Shown: positions 10,603-23,259, numbered from the stretch's first letter. The stretch: DNA of 64,000 nucleotides from Parascedosporium putredinis (GCA_949357655.1 CASHTG010000001.1:3348001-3412000), one strand, 5' to 3'. The notes: generated by a model from the sequence alone, not told the origin. Program-made: numbers and translations.

Positions 10603-13600
10603 TGTCGTGTATCACTAACAGTGACCGCGTTGGTTTTGTCCAGTCAACAAAATTGGAAACTATCTAGGCTGAACCATTCAATGTGAGCATGGGCTTATCA
10701 CAAGGAGGCGGAGGTGGGTGTCTAGCTCCTGTTGAGTTGAGGGGGGATGGGTGCGGGGGAGGGCATAAAGAGCTTGTTCAAGCGAGGCGTGGACGAATCC
10801 GAGGCCCCACCACGAGCTCCAAAGAGCTCAAGAGAGCGTACATGGGCTGTGCGAGATAGTGCTGGCTTCATCGTGCAATGTAGGCCCAAGGAGATCTCCT
10901 AGAGATATTGCGATAGGAGGCGAGACTTACCTTGAGAGAAACGAGTAACGGTGGCTAGAGGTTGGCTCGGAATTACCATGGTGAAAATGGAACTTGACAA
11001 CTAAGAGGAGGGCGCAGCACAATATAGGTGCAGTCGGCTCCGTTGAGAGAGACCGAGAAAACGGGTCTAGACGTCAGGGGATGCCAGAGCGGTCAAAGGC
11101 TTCAACAGTAGCTGATTATATTGAGAGATGCTGCCACTAGGCGAGTTGTTTCAAGGCCAGGTTGGTGGCCACGGCGTTGCTGAGCAATTGGCGGGACCAG
11201 CACTCAATCGCAAGGCCTGACGAAGATGTGGATCAGAGCTTGCCCAGGCTTGATTAAGTAACTCATTTGCACGTGACCTACTTTTCTTGCGACTCGGGAG
11301 CCAGACCCAGTCTTTGGCTCTCAAGTGCTCCGTGTCTCTACCGAGAGGGCTCGCCTGGCTTGTGCCATATTCGCACGGCCAGCCAACACAGTCCGGGAAA
11401 AGCGCAGAGCTGGTCATCCATGCCGTCCAAAGTTCAAGTGTTGAATCAATCAAGCCATCACAATTCCCGATGCCCCATAGTTTTTGCATCGGAAGCCTTG
11501 AGAATATAATAATATCTCATAAGCCTATGGTATACAACGATTCGGGCTCGTCCGCTCAGATTGTTCGACTCCTTTCAGATCTGTCAGCCAGGTTATCGCA
11601 GAGCTGGAGAAAGCCATAAAAAGGCAGTCGAAGAAAAGCAGGGGACAGGCAAGGACCGAGGATCAGGGAACAGTCCGCTGGGTCGCGCGCAACCCAAAAA
11701 TAGTATATTACACCCTGTTTAGGATTCAAAATTCAACCATGCCGGCCCACTCATCCATGATAGATCAATGGGTTATTACTTGTAGGTTCAGGACCCCACG
11801 AGCGCGGCGAGCAATATCATGTACAGGCAATGAAAATGGACATGTCGGATGGGAGATTAATGTCAATAGTGCAGCACGAAGAGGGTATAATCGATCGAGG
11901 AAATAAAATTCAACGGCTTCAAGCAAAACTTCACGGTTTCTGCCCCTGAAGTCGGAACAGAGTCGATCCAGTGCGGGTGCAACCACACACCTCAGACATC
12001 TACTCTGTGTACTGAGAAAATGCTCGATTCACCAATTTCACTTGCATCCAGGGATCCATGATCAAATATCTGGTCTGTACACTCCACTACGTGTCGTGTC
12101 TGATGCACACCCATCTGGTGTACTCTCTTCAAGAGAAGGCTATCCCTGCAGTTCCCCGTGCGCCCTGGAGATGCCTTGTTAGATAACGTCCAAATACCGT
12201 CGTAATCAATGTCGTGTCCAGCAAGCAGAATCAGTGAATCAATTGATGGAATGGACTTGTTGCGCGTCCGGCCCCAGGAACTTCGTGAAGTGTGGGGCGG
12301 CCAACCCCACCCGCTTCGCGTTGGACATGGTTGATGCAGCTCGTGTGGCACATTTAATCTCAAGGTCTTGAACCCAGCAGCCTACGTCTTGCGCCAGCGA
12401 TGCTCGGAACGTTAAATAATGAGCTTCCCCGAGTACATACTTCTTGCTGCTCTGAACTAGTGTAATGTGACACTTGGTTGACTTATTTGAGAAGAAGGCT
12501 AGCTAAGACATCCCGTTGGAACAGGGCAGAGAAGGGGAAAAATAGTTTAAGAAGGGAAAGAAGAAAAAAATAGTAAAAGGGAACACGTAGCTAATGATGC
12601 GTGATCGAGGTGTCCTCGCTCCCCACATCCAAGCCCTTGGGGACTGGATGGAAATATCGCAGCGTTGTAGCGGGAGGATGTGACAGAGTATGAATTGGCA
12701 AGGTTCAAATGCAACAGTTCAAGCGTGGAACTCGAGAAGGAAGGAAGAGGACAGGACCCTGACGGTCTTGAGACGAAGAAGAGGGGTGTGGATTGTTGGT
12801 ACTGCAGGTCCTTGTCATCCCAAGGACCAAGCAAACTCGGAACACACACTTCGCTTTTCTCTATTTGTCGACCTTTCAGCCTTTGTCGAGAGTTTCCTGC
12901 CGGCAGTTTTAGTGATAGTCGAGAGCCAAATGAAACCAAGCTCAACTTTGATCTCAGAGAAAAGGGCAATGATCGCAGCCCTCCAGCAGGCTCGGGGCGG
13001 TATCAGCAAAAGTAAAACCTGCCCTGCAAGGCACAACGAAACACGAAAGATGTTGCCACTGACGCGCAGTTGTCAACGCGGTGGAGCTCGGGACGAGCGG
13101 CAGAGAGCGAGAACACTTTGTATCTTGTTCTTTCCCTCTTCTTGACGTCGTTGTCATGGATCCAAGTCACCAAGGTCAGTCGGTCAATTGAGTGGGCGCG
13201 TGCCCTCAACATACACTAATAGTTCGGAATCCGAATCCCCTTCCTCGCCTGCCAGTGTTGGATTGAAGGGCGAAAAGTGATGTCCAGAAGGCTGGACGTG
13301 CGCCATGGCTTCCGCGCTTGACAGCCACTGGCACCACGCAGCATATTGTTACGGCAAAGGATCTGCTCCCGTCCCAATTCAGCCCAGGATGCCACTTTAT
13401 ACGGGGCTTGGCGTAGTGTGGGAAAGACACCCTCATCTCTATTGCTGGAAACCGTCTTGGCCGGGTTTCTTGATGAGGACCATCAACAGTCCAGCCGAAC
13501 GCCCAATGTCTCGTTAATGTGTGTTTGGCAGACGCAGACGCAAAAGCAGACGGCCATGAGGCCAAATCTTTTCCTCCACAGGCAGAGGACGGACCCACGA

Positions 13601-14267
13601 GTCAGGGGTTGACTTGGGCTAGCTCCATGTGCAAGTATTGATCAATAGACCAAAAATGGAACTTGCATGTACAAACAGGAGCAGCCGCAGCTGAGTGGTC
13701 CTTGGTGTCGTGTATACATGTACGATTTGAAGTTTGTGACCGGCCTTGCTCCACCTAAAGACCTAAAGGGGGCGCAAAGGGGGTGCAGAGAAGCGTGCAA
13801 ACCGGCCAGAAAGGGGGCAATGGACAGCTCGCCCAAGTACACGTAACGCCGCCTCACCTCGTATTGGGGGTTTCTTTTTCTGCTCCCCTTTTCCTTTTCG
13901 GAATAGATATGCTCTGCTTGACCCATCGGCGCATTTTCTTCCCACACCTTTCCCCATCTTCTTCTTCTTAACCTTTTGCCGGCGAACCTTGGACGCTTCC
14001 TTGCTTGCGCGGCACCGCCTTTCCCAAGATGCGTCGCAGTTAAATCGGCCGCCCTTCGCAGATCAAATCACCATTGAGCACGCTCTCTCCATTTCGTCGA
14101 GAATCCTTTTGCCGCATCTCCCTCCTTGTCGCCGCCCGACGCACGACAACGGCTTCTCTTGCCCATCGTCGCCGACGAAACCCCAACACCGCGACCGAGA
14201 TTGAATTTTATTTGACGTCCGCGCCACCAACCCCATCTAGGCTGTTACCCCATTCTACTCGCCCAAC
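10603..14267. other. Large divergent intergenic region, no supported gene
   Basis: 3.7 kb between the divergent starts of PAT1 and the mannosyltransferase. Short open frames occur on both strands but none shows a recognisable domain or coherent exon structure. Sequence just upstream of 14268 is pyrimidine-rich, as in fungal promoters and 5' UTRs. A TACATGTA palindrome lies at 13715-13722. A 5' UTR intron of PAT1 or a non-coding transcript cannot be excluded. Confidence 0.5.
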
Positions 14268-15813
14268 ATGATCGCGGGCAGTACGCGGTATCTGCGGTTT
14301 ATCCTGTTTGCAGTATTTGTACGATGCGAGCCCTTCATCCCCCTGCTGAGCTTCCTGGCGATTTTGCACAGTCTAGTCAACACGCAACGAGTCGTCGGGC
14401 CGGGGAAAGCTCTCCACGTGGTCAATTATACTTTCTTTGCTAACCAATCTCCGTCTCTGTCCTGCTTCTAGGCCTGCCTCGTCCTTTATCTGATCACGCA
14501 GTCCAAATACAATGACGCCCAGGAATTTGGCACGGGCGCTCCGTCGCAAGCCGGCAACACCGCTGCCTCCTCATCGAACCTGAACAACCAGAAACGCCCG
14601 GCTGTCGGCGAGGCTTACAATCCCGCTGATTATCCCATGCCTCTGACTCCCAACGACCCCAACTGGGATAGCATCCTCTTCGACGGACGTGCCCCCGGCC
14701 CCCGCATGAACGCCACCTTTGTCACCCTCGCCCGAAACAGCGATGTCTGGGATATTGCTCATTCCATTCGTCAGGTCGAGGATCGTTTCAACAGGCGCTA
14801 CAACTATGACTGGGTCTTCCTCAATGACAAGCCATTCGATGCCACCTTTAAGAAGATCACGACCTCGCTTGTCTCTGGTAAAACCTCGTATGGCGTCATC
14901 CCCAAGGAGCAGTGGTCGTTCCCCGAGTGGATTGACCAGGACAAGGCCGCCAAAGTCCGCGCCGACATGAAGGAACGCAAGATCATCTATGGTGACTCCG
15001 TCAGCTACCGACACATGTGCCGCTTCGAGTCTGGCTTCTTCTTCCGTCACCCGCTCATGCTGAACTACGAATACTACTGGCGTGTCGAGCCCGGTATCCA
15101 GTTCTACTGCGATGTCCACTACGATCCTTTCCGCTTCATGGCAGAGAACAAGAAGAAGTACGGCTTCGTCCTCAGCTTGTACGAGTATATCGAGACGATT
15201 CCTACCCTCTGGGAGAGCACCAAGAAGTTCATCAAGAATTTCCCCGAGCACGTTGTTGAAGACAATGCCATGGATTTCCTGAGCGATGACGGTGGCGAGA
15301 CCTACAACAAATGCCACTTCGTAAGTTTTTAGCGTCTTTTTTTTTCTCATATGTCGTTATCTCGAGGGTTCGGCTATTAACCAATCACCCATGTAATAGT
15401 GGTCCAACTTTGAGATTGGCAGCCTCAACTGGCTCCGCTCCCGTCAATATCTTGATTTCTTTGACCTGCTTGACCAGGATGGTGGCTTCTTCTATGAACG
15501 CTGGGGAGATGCCCCCGTCCACTCGATTGCCGCGGGTCTCATGCTGAAGAAGGACGAAATCCACTTCTTCAACGACATCTCGTACAAGCACACGCCCTTC
15601 ACCCACTGCCCTACAGGCGAGAAGCTCCGCCTTGATTTGAAGTGTAGCTGCAACCCCAAGGACAACTTTGACTGGAAGGGGTATTCTTGTGAGTAATCGC
15701 TCTATACTCATCCTTGAGATTGATCTATTTCCTAACGCTATCTAGGCACCTCGCGCTACTTCGATATCATGGGATTAGAGAAGCCCGAAGGCTACGAGAA
15801 TCAACAAGATTAA
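14268..15813 (+). CDS. Golgi alpha-1,2-mannosyltransferase, KRE2/MNT1/KTR family (GT15)
   Basis: Type II Golgi enzyme that transfers mannose from GDP-mannose to O- and N-linked glycans of cell-wall proteins. Exons 14268-14312, 14472-15320, 15400-15688 and 15746-15813 give an unbroken 416-residue protein. It has a short cytoplasmic tail, a signal-anchor (YLRFILFAACLVLYLIT), a Ser/Asn-rich stem to about residue 65 and the catalytic domain. The GT15 signature is clear: FVTLARNSD, RFNRRYNYDWVFLND, FESGFFF, YWRVEPGI-FYCDVHYDPF, WSNFEIGSL and FYERWGDAPVHSI. The C-terminal CSCNP-FDWKGYSC cysteines match the family. This gene has no frame slips. The exact KTR paralogue is not determined. Confidence 0.96.
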
Positions 15814-16599
15814 GAGGATTTTTTTCTCTTCACTCGTGTACTATTTTAGACTCGCCATTATTACGATACGGATGGTAGCAGAGATCCGATGGAATTTCTC
15901 CCAACGCGTACGAATATGAGGGACGATAGGAGAAATATTGCCTTTAGGTAGAACAAAACAAAACCAAGGGAATGGCGTTTCAGGGTTCTTGGGGATTTTG
16001 TGTATGGCGAACGATGTCGCTCTTGCTCGAGTCGTTCTGCGTACATATGTACTTTACACAATATACAATGGATGTAAATCTGGCTTGCGTACATATATTT
16101 TACAACGTGAAGACTCGAAAGGAGCTGGGCAACGTACGCATCTGTCGGCACTCTGTGCTAAGAGATACATCCATTGGGTCTGGGTGGCAGAGGATGGCTA
16201 CCAAGTAGAGCATCTATCCTTCACAACGAATATTGAACACCTATTTACAATGATCCTTGTCAAACCAACGTGCAATTTGATGGGCTGTGTGAGGTTTTAC
16301 TCTCATGAATCTCGGTCATTTGACTCTATAACCAATGCCCTTCTCTCTGACATAAAGGCAAGGAGAAATAACATAGATAGAGCGAGAGGAGGCGAGGGGC
16401 CTGCTCAAGACACAAATCGGCAAGGGGTGGGAGAAAAATGGGAACTAGGAGGAACAAGGAAGATACCCGCATGAGATATCATTCTCCTTGCCTCTACGTC
16501 CTAGCCACGATTGCCTGGCCAATCCTCCCAATCCCGATCCTGTCTTTTTCTACAACCCACCCTGCCCACGAATACGCCGGACAGATGACGGCGAGCTTT
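15814..16599. other. Intergenic, no gene seen
   Basis: About 785 bp between the 3' ends of two convergent genes. Contains GTACATATGTAC-type near-palindromes around 16044 but no supported coding sequence. Confidence 0.45.
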
Positions 16600-16935
16600 C
16601 TAAACTGCAGAACCCTGCTTACACCTAGCCTTGGATGTCCCGCAGTCGCTAGCTGCGCCGTAGTCGCAGCACCCGCCACTAGAGTTGCATTCGTAGGCAT
16701 GGCTGGCAACGCGCTTGGCGGAGATGGCGAGCGTGCCGGCGCCGACGACGCAGTTGCCGCAGTAGACGCCCTGCTTCAGGCCCTTGACGCACTTGCACCC
16801 GTTGGCACTGCAGGCCCTGGGCACGAGCTCGGCGGGGAGGGCCTCGCGCTGGGCCAGGCCACCGGCAGAGTCCTCGGCGGGGAGGGCGCTGGCGAGGGCC
16901 ACGCTGGCGAGGGAGAGGATGAAAGAAAGGCGCAT
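16600..16935 (-). CDS. Small secreted cysteine-rich protein, effector-like
   Basis: Single-exon gene for 111 residues. The first about 17 residues are a clear secretion signal (MRLSFILSLASVALASA). An acidic propeptide-like stretch follows, then a compact domain with ten cysteines between about residue 42 and the end, including CKC, YCGNC and GGCCDYG. Small size, signal peptide and an even cysteine number suggest a disulphide-stabilised extracellular protein. Such proteins are common among fungal effectors, antimicrobial proteins and surface proteins. No specific family is recognised, so a host-interaction role is inference. The frame is intact and the codon pattern is GC-rich at third positions, supporting a real gene. 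Confidence 0.8.
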   Translation of the reverse strand: MRLSFILSLASVALASALPAEDSAGGLAQREALPAELVPRACSANGCKCVKGLKQGVYCGNCVVGAGTLAISAKRVASHAYECNSSGGCCDYGAASDCGTSKARCKQGSAV

Positions 16936-17871
16936 AGTGGGTATTGCGTTGGGGTCTTATGGACGTAGGTGCAAGGTCAGTAGCGTCAATGTCTGTGATG
17001 TTTGCCAAATTTAGTAAATCACGGTCAACAGCTTGTCTCCTTGTAGGAGTTTGGCACTAACAAGAGTTTCTGTGTGTGGTCGGGGATGGTGAGCTACGTC
17101 GGACGGGCAGGATTGATAGACAAGGGGATGGCCGGCATCTTTTATGAGTCCGGTTATTTTGGTTTCCCCGGCCGCATTCTTTTCGTTCTTCCTCTTTTTC
17201 TTTTTGTTTTTCTGTTGTTCATGTCGCCAGTTCCGTCTTTTTCGCTAGCCACTGTGATGACGCCCACCCTGGCGGCTCCCGATCGAAGAGTTGCCCCGTC
17301 TTACATTGGCAGTGTTGTGTTGGGGACGGGGCTCGCATGCACACTAATGTAAGTCTTTATTAACTGCCACATCACGGCCCCAAAAGGGGCCAAACCACGA
17401 CCCAGGCGAATAGTAATCGTATTCAGGGGAAATCTATCCGAGGAGGGATCGATCGAAACCGCAAGTCGCCACTGCTGTGAAACCAATCCAGACCCCAAAT
17501 TTAAAGGGCGAGTATCAACTCACGACCTAGTGTAGTAGCTCAAGGAGTCGCTAGCACTAGAAGAGTGGAGGAGAAGGGCAACTACAATTTCACGAGTGAC
17601 GACACATCCTGGCCTTCTCTCGTGTGTGGATGCGCAGGGCAAGCTCATTGGGACGGAGGTCCTGAATGACGCGCAAAGTTTCGGTCCATCATGGAAGAGG
17701 AAGTTGCCCCGCCATTCTGTGTCTGTCGCTGAGGGAGATGAAAGGCGCTTACGGGGTTTCTTGGGGGACAAGTGAGCATCGAGGATGATGAGTGCTTTCT
17801 TTGGCAGGATTACACCGTGAAAAACTGAAAGATAGTTACATGACGGGTGTGACGTGCCGAGAGTGACGCTC
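16936..17871. other. Upstream region of the cysteine-rich protein and 3' side of LCP5
   Basis: About 935 bp. A plus-strand open frame at 17074-17352 has no domain and is not accepted. Probably promoter of the small secreted protein plus the LCP5 3' UTR. Confidence 0.45.
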
Positions 17872-19002
17872 CTACTTCCTATTCTTGCCCCGATCTCTGC
17901 GTCCGGCCTCGAGAACCTTGAGTCGCTTATTGAAGCGTTCACCCATCTCGACTCGGGCCCCGCTTTGCCTCGGCCCATCTGTGCTTTCATGCTGACGCTT
18001 GCGACTCTTCTCGAGCAGCGCGCGGGTTCCTGTTGACCCGCCCTTCTTCTGCGTGAGGCGGTCGATTCGATTGACTCCCTCTCCAAGGTCCCTCCACTCT
18101 TCTCCGCCAAAGACCATGCGCCCGCTCTTTCCGGCCTGCTTGGCCTGCTTCGTACGCTCCTTCTTCCCGGGGACGGGCAGACGAGTGAAGTTTCGTTCTT
18201 CGTAATCTCGTCTCTCATCGTCCCGTTTGCGTTCCTCTGCCGTCTTGACTGTCCTGCCACGGTCGAGAATCGTGGTTCCCACGCTAGGCTCGGCCATGGG
18301 ACCAGAGATGAGCTCGTTCGCAACGTACTCCTCCACGGCTGAGGATCTTGTTGGTACTCTTTCCCTACGCTCGCGCTTGTCAAGCTCGGGCATGATAACA
18401 CGCCTTGTTTTGGAGGGACGCCAGACGCCCGGGTTCTCGTCCGACGTTTTGGGAGGGTCGACGTCGATTAGTTTCTTGAAACCTGCGAGTTGGGGTCGTC
18501 GTGGTTTCTCATCCTCATCTTCGTCCTCGTCGTCTTCGTCGCTGCCGGCATCCTCGTCGCTATCTTGTTCGCTACCACTTTCTCCGTCGCCTCTTGACTT
18601 CTTGCTCTTTGACCTGGCCGATTCCATTTCAGCACCCGCCTTCTTGCGCTCAGCGTCGTCGGCAGCTCGAAGCATGTTTTCGAGCGAGAATCGTAACTTT
18701 TCCTCGAGCGGCCGAACGCCTTTCTCGAGGTAGAGTCGTAGTTCCGTAAGCTTTTTCACCACATCGTTGTATGTTTCAGTCGAGTCTTGCTTGTCCTGGG
18801 TCTTGGAGTTCCGTAGCTTGACGAGGATAAGGAACGCGAGGTTCTGGAGGTAGCTGAGCAAAAGCTCATTCTTGACATCTAAGAGGGAAACACCATTTTC
18901 AGGGACCTCTAAAGCCGAAATTTTCGGGCCAATCTCGATGGCGGACGTTAATGATTGAGTCAAAGACTCGATAAGAGCCGGAATGCTCTTGGGTGCAGCC
19001 AT
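17872..19002 (-). CDS. LCP5: U3 snoRNP-associated protein LCP5 (Sas10/Utp3/C1D family, neuroguidin-like)
   Basis: Nucleolar factor for 18S rRNA processing in the small-subunit processome. The start is the ATG at 19002 (MAAPKSIPALIESL). An in-frame upstream ATG at 19125 would add 41 residues that do not resemble the family. 376 residues without introns. Residues about 5-95 form the helical Sas10/Utp3/C1D domain (LLDVKNELLLSYLQNLAFL, KLTELRLYLEKGVRPLE). An acidic Asp/Glu tract at about 145-170 follows, then the LAGFKKLI-PPKT-VWRPSKTRRVIMPE block and a Lys/Arg-rich tail with RFNKRLKVLEAGR. The frame is intact. It is divergent from EMP70. Confidence 0.93.
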   Translation of the reverse strand: MAAPKSIPALIESLTQSLTSAIEIGPKISALEVPENGVSLLDVKNELLLSYLQNLAFLILVKLRNSKTQDKQDSTETYNDVVKKLTELRLYLEKGVRPLEEKLRFSLENMLRAADDAERKKAGAEMESARSKSKKSRGDGESGSEQDSDEDAGSDEDDEDEDEDEKPRRPQLAGFKKLIDVDPPKTSDENPGVWRPSKTRRVIMPELDKRERRERVPTRSSAVEEYVANELISGPMAEPSVGTTILDRGRTVKTAEERKRDDERRDYEERNFTRLPVPGKKERTKQAKQAGKSGRMVFGGEEWRDLGEGVNRIDRLTQKKGGSTGTRALLEKSRKRQHESTDGPRQSGARVEMGERFNKRLKVLEAGRRDRGKNRK

Positions 19003-19558
19003 TTTTCCCTTTGCTGGGTCGTGGGTGACGGTAAAGAGTTGGTGGAGGTGAAGGCGGATAGGTTCACACAAGAGCCTTGTTGGGGTCCTGGCCTTGCATT
19101 TTTTTAAATCCCAAGCCGCCGCCAACTTTTTTTCGTCTGCCCCACGGTCGGGCCTTGACCACCGATGGGCCGATCCTTCCTTCGGGCAGTTTCCAAGAAT
19201 AGCCGAGAATTACCCACTAGCACACTAGCACCCAATGAAATCAAGTTCGTCCCTGGAATCCTGGGTGTCAACTGGATTTTAATCTCGTTGGAAGCTACGT
19301 ACGTCGACCTGTCCTTGCGCAAGCTATTACCGAATTGCCCCTAAAACAGATATCTCCCGCGACGGGAACCCCACAGCCATCGCGGAGTGATATTTTTACC
19401 TCGTTGGGATCAGATGGTCCGTTAATACCAAGAATCGAGGAATATTTCCATTCACCCCTAAGCCTAGGTTTGTTTTTCTATCCCTGCCATCGCCAATCCT
19501 CCCTCCGAGCCTGCCTGCTGACCCAGCATATCTCGTGTATTAGATAGCCTCGCCCAAG
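19003..19558. promoter_or_regulatory. Divergent promoter region LCP5/EMP70
   Basis: 556 bp between two divergent start codons. Pyrimidine tracts precede the EMP70 start. No specific regulatory site assigned. Confidence 0.5.
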
Positions 19559-21583
19559 ATGCGATTCTCCGAACTCCCGGCATCGTCGGCCATCGGCGCA
19601 TGCCTCCTCGCCCTACCTCAACTAGCTTCGGCATTTTATCTTCCCGGTGTCGCGCCTACTTCCTATAAGCAGGGCGATATCGTGCCTCTTTACGTGAACA
19701 GCGTCAAGCCAGGCCCGGGAACGAGTAACAACCGCTTGCACTCCGTCATATCCTACGATTATTACAATCCCGCCTTCCAATTCTGCAAGCCTAGCGATGG
19801 CCCCCAACCCATTTCCGAGAGCTTGGGTAGCATCTTGTTTGGCGACCGCATCATGACCTCGCCCTTCCAGCTCCAAATGCGTGAAAACCAGACGTGTCTA
19901 GAGCTTTGCAACCAGGCTTACGACCCCATCAGGCTCAACTTTATCAACGCTAGAATCAGGCAAGGATACACTCTCAGCTGGCTTGTCGACGGCCTCCCGC
20001 GGGACAAATCAAGGAAGACTACTCGGACGGAAGCACCTATTACAGCCCTGGCTTTGATCTTGGGATGCCCAACGACGACGGCACCGCGTGGTTTTATAAC
20101 CACTACGAAATCGAGGTCGAATACCATCAAGTGAAGAACAAGGTCGTTGGCGAAACCGAGCAGGTGTGGTCTCGAGTTGTGGGCGTTACTGTCCGTCCCG
20201 AATCTCGTGATTACGGCTCGGATGCGCCGGGTGCCGACTGCAATTTCGTCACCGAGCCTCTTGTTCTCCACGAGGGAATGGAGGGCGTCAATGTTCAATT
20301 TACCTACAGCGTCACCTGGATCGAGTCCGAGACAGCCTGGGCGACCCGCTGGGATAAGTACCTTCACGTTTTCGATCCCAAGATCCACTGGTTCTGGCTC
20401 GTTGACATCGCCGTCGTTGTCGTCATTCTTATCCTCACTGTGATGTCGATTCTCGTTCGCACTCTCAAGAAGGATATAGCGCGATACAACCGCCTGGATG
20501 AATTTGACCTGGATGACTTGAACGGCACCTCCGCCATAGAGGAAGGCGTGCAGGAGGATTCCGGCTGGAAGCTTGTCCACGGTGATGTGTTCAGGAACCC
20601 ACCGCGGCCCCTTCTCCTTTCTGTCCTTCTCGGAAATGGCGCTCAGCTCTTCGTCATGGCTGGCTTTACCATCATCTTCGCCCTCCTCGGCTTTTTGTCG
20701 CCTTCCAATCGTGGATCTCTCGGCACTATTATGATTCTCCTCTACACGGTCCTTGGTTCAGTGGGTGGCTACGTCTCTGCTAGAGTCTACAAGTCCATGC
20801 AGGGTGACAGGTGGAAGATGAACATCGCCCTCACCCCGGTCCTTGTCCCCGGCATCGTATTCTCGTCCTTCTTCCTGCTCAACCTCTTCCTGTGGATCAA
20901 GCAGTCTTCGGGCGCCGTCCCCTTCACGACCATGCTGCTCATCATCTGCATCTGGTTCGTCATCTCGATTCCCCTCTCCTTTGGTGGGTCGTGGCTTGGC
21001 TTCCGATCAGCAGCTATCGAACCACCGGTGCGCACAAACCAGATCCCTCGCCAAATCCCGCCTGGTCCCACCCATCTCAAGCCAATTCCCAGCATGTTCA
21101 TCGTCGGCCTGCTTCCGTTCGCCGCCATTTTTGTTGAACTTTATTTCATCATGAGCTCGATCTGGTTCAGCCGCATTTACTACATGTTTGGGTTCTTGTT
21201 CGTCTGCTATGTTCTCATGATCTTGACATGCGCGGCTGTCACCATCCTCATGGTTTACTTCCTACTATGCTCGGAGAACTACAACTGGCAGTGGAGGGCC
21301 TTCCTCGCCGCCGGCATGACTGGTGGTTACATCTTCCTTAATTCCCTCTTCTACTTGGTCACCAAGTTGCAGCTTAGTAGCTTGGCTGGCGCCGTCCTTT
21401 ATATCGGATATAGTGCCTTGATCTCTGTCCTTTTCTTCATTCTTAGTGGTAAGTGGGATCCCAGACAACCCATCCCTACAAAAACCCCAGCGTCTAACAT
21501 GTCTTTACTTTATAGGCTCCATTGGCTACTTTGCCAGCTGGTGGTTCGTCCGGCGCATCTACTCATCCATCAAGATTGATTAG
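19559..21583 (+). CDS. EMP70: EMP70/TM9SF nonaspanin
   Basis: Nine-TM Golgi/endosomal protein involved in sorting of membrane cargo, adhesion and metal homeostasis. The signal peptide at residues 1-25 ends at ASAFYLPG. The lumenal domain contains ISYDYYNPAFQFC and LFGDRIMTSPFQ. It is followed by ATRWDKYLHVFDPKIHWF, the first TM, DSGWKLVHGDVFR and eight more TM segments. One intron, 21449-21515. The C-terminus SSIKID carries the KxD/E COPI-binding signal that keeps TM9 proteins in the Golgi. One C is missing at 19996-19998 (DGLPAGQIKEDY). With it the protein has 652 residues, normal length. Confidence 0.96.
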
Positions 21584-21924
21584 ATGGATCGATAGGTTGC
21601 CCTGATCTCAGCTTTTTGTGGCTGGCAGGGGTGTCGGTCTCGTTTGTAACATCACGGCTTCACGCTTGTTGGGGACAACTGGCCTGTCTTTGTTCCACAT
21701 CGTTGTGGCCCCTTTTTTGTTTCTCATCGTTCCCTTTCTTTTTCTTCATCTTCCATATCTTGCCAACACTCGCGGACAGCGGTGTTGCGGTGCACGGCTT
21801 CGCACACATCATAGGGGACGGCTCCATGTAAAGTAATCCGGAAGAACAAAAGTTGAACAGTTTGGGTGATTTGGTTTTCATGTCATGAGGTTATATGGAT
21901 ATAGACGACTCCGAACATTTTTTT

Positions 21925-21930
<6 letters not shown>

Positions 21931-21955
<25 letters not shown>
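21931..21955. repeat. (CT)n microsatellite
   Basis: About 12 CT units in the convergent 3' region between EMP70 and MED4. Confidence 0.9.
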
Positions 21956-22198
21956 CCTCCCTGACCCTTCTCTCTCTTGTTCCTCGTTTTACATGCAGGG
22001 CTTGATCCCTTTCTTTGGCCCCTATCCTACTATCTAATTGGCCCCCTTTCGAGATGCTTTTTATATACACCCCACCCTGACGCGGACTACATTCCCATAG
22101 CTTCGTTTGGCGCAGTCTCCTTGTAGCCATCATTGTAGCCATTATCAAGAAAGTACATGCTATGTCATACTGATCTGAAGCATCGAGTTGAGCCTTGT

Positions 22199-23259
22199 CT
22201 AGTCATCATCATCCATATCGTCGATGCTAGTAAACTGAAACTGCTTCTTCTCTCCGGGCCCAGCCGTACTGCTCGCCGGTTGGCTCGACGCGCCTCCGGC
22301 AACACTGTTTTTCCTCCACCCTTCGGCCTGTTCCTCTTCTCTTCGCTTTGCACGCTCGAGTATGGCACGCTCCCTCTCCTCCCGCAGCTTGCGTTCCTGC
22401 TCCTCGCGGCGGATCCGCTCCTCCTCCTCACGCTGTCGCTTCTCGTCTTCTTCCCGCTGCCTCTTCTCCTCTTCCGCGACGGGATCGTAGTTCTTGGGGT
22501 CCACGCCTTGCTCCTCGAGGAGCTGATTGCTTGACAATGCGCCGGAGCGAATCTTGTCTTCGAGGGGCCAGGGGAAGAAGAGTGCGCCGGCGTGGGGGTT
22601 TAGGTGAAAGCTCAAATTTTCGGGGAGGGTGGTGTTTGTCGACGCAATGGTCTGCTGGGACGGTATCTCGTTGGGCTGCTGGGAGATGGGGGTGGCGGGT
22701 TGGGTGGTAATCGGGGTTTGTCCCGCGCTTCTGCCGAGGGCTGGCCGTTCAAGGTGGGTGTCATGTCGCGATTGGCGCCATCAGAAGAAGACAACACCAC
22801 GCCGTTGGTGACTCCGGGGGCGGCATGGTGGTCTTGCTTATCCTCCTGGCGTAGTTTAGCAGCTCGTCGTAGCTGAAGGAGTAGCCTGGTTTCGAGGGGA
22901 ACACCGTCGCCTGCGTGGAGAGGACATCTTTGCGCGTAGAGGCAAGGCCTGTCAGGCATTCACGGATTTGATCGTCGAGCGCCTGGCTTTCTTCGCGGAG
23001 CTTTTGGATTCGGAGATAATTGTTCTGGTGAATTTGGACTAGGCGTATGAGGTCAGCTTCAACTCTTTCTTCTCTCCGAGCCAGCCATCCGGATGATGCG
23101 GACAAAAATTACCTTCAGCAAGCCCCTGACATAGGTCACGATCGGCATTATCGAGGTCTCGCGCTAGATTCAGGGAGGGTTGTATTTGGCGACCGAGTCG
23201 ATGAGGTTTGCGAGGGCGCGCTCGAGTCGCTCAAATCGACTATCGATGGCCTTGTCCAT
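22199..23259 (-). CDS. MED4: Mediator complex subunit 4
   Basis: Middle-module subunit of Mediator, bridging transcription factors and RNA polymerase II. Start ATG at 23259. Exons 23113-23259 and 22199-23038. The N-terminal coiled-coil part reads FERLERALANLIDSVAKYNP, then VQIHQNNYLRIQKL and LRECLTGLA-like helices, then SYDELLNYARRISKTTMPP, a Med4 hallmark. Later comes ENLSFHLNPHAG-FFPWPLEDKIRSGAL, then a long Glu/Arg charged helix and an acidic tail. Three single-base losses (23177-23179, 22817-22821, 22722-22724) split the frame. Restored length is 329 residues. Head-to-head with QCR10. Confidence 0.93.

Noticed and set aside
14571..15350. 259-residue minus-strand open frame
   Set aside because: Antisense shadow of the intact mannosyltransferase exon.
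17520..18401. 293-residue minus-strand open frame
   Set aside because: Overlaps the LCP5 coding frame on the same strand in another phase; no recognisable domain, whereas LCP5 is clear.
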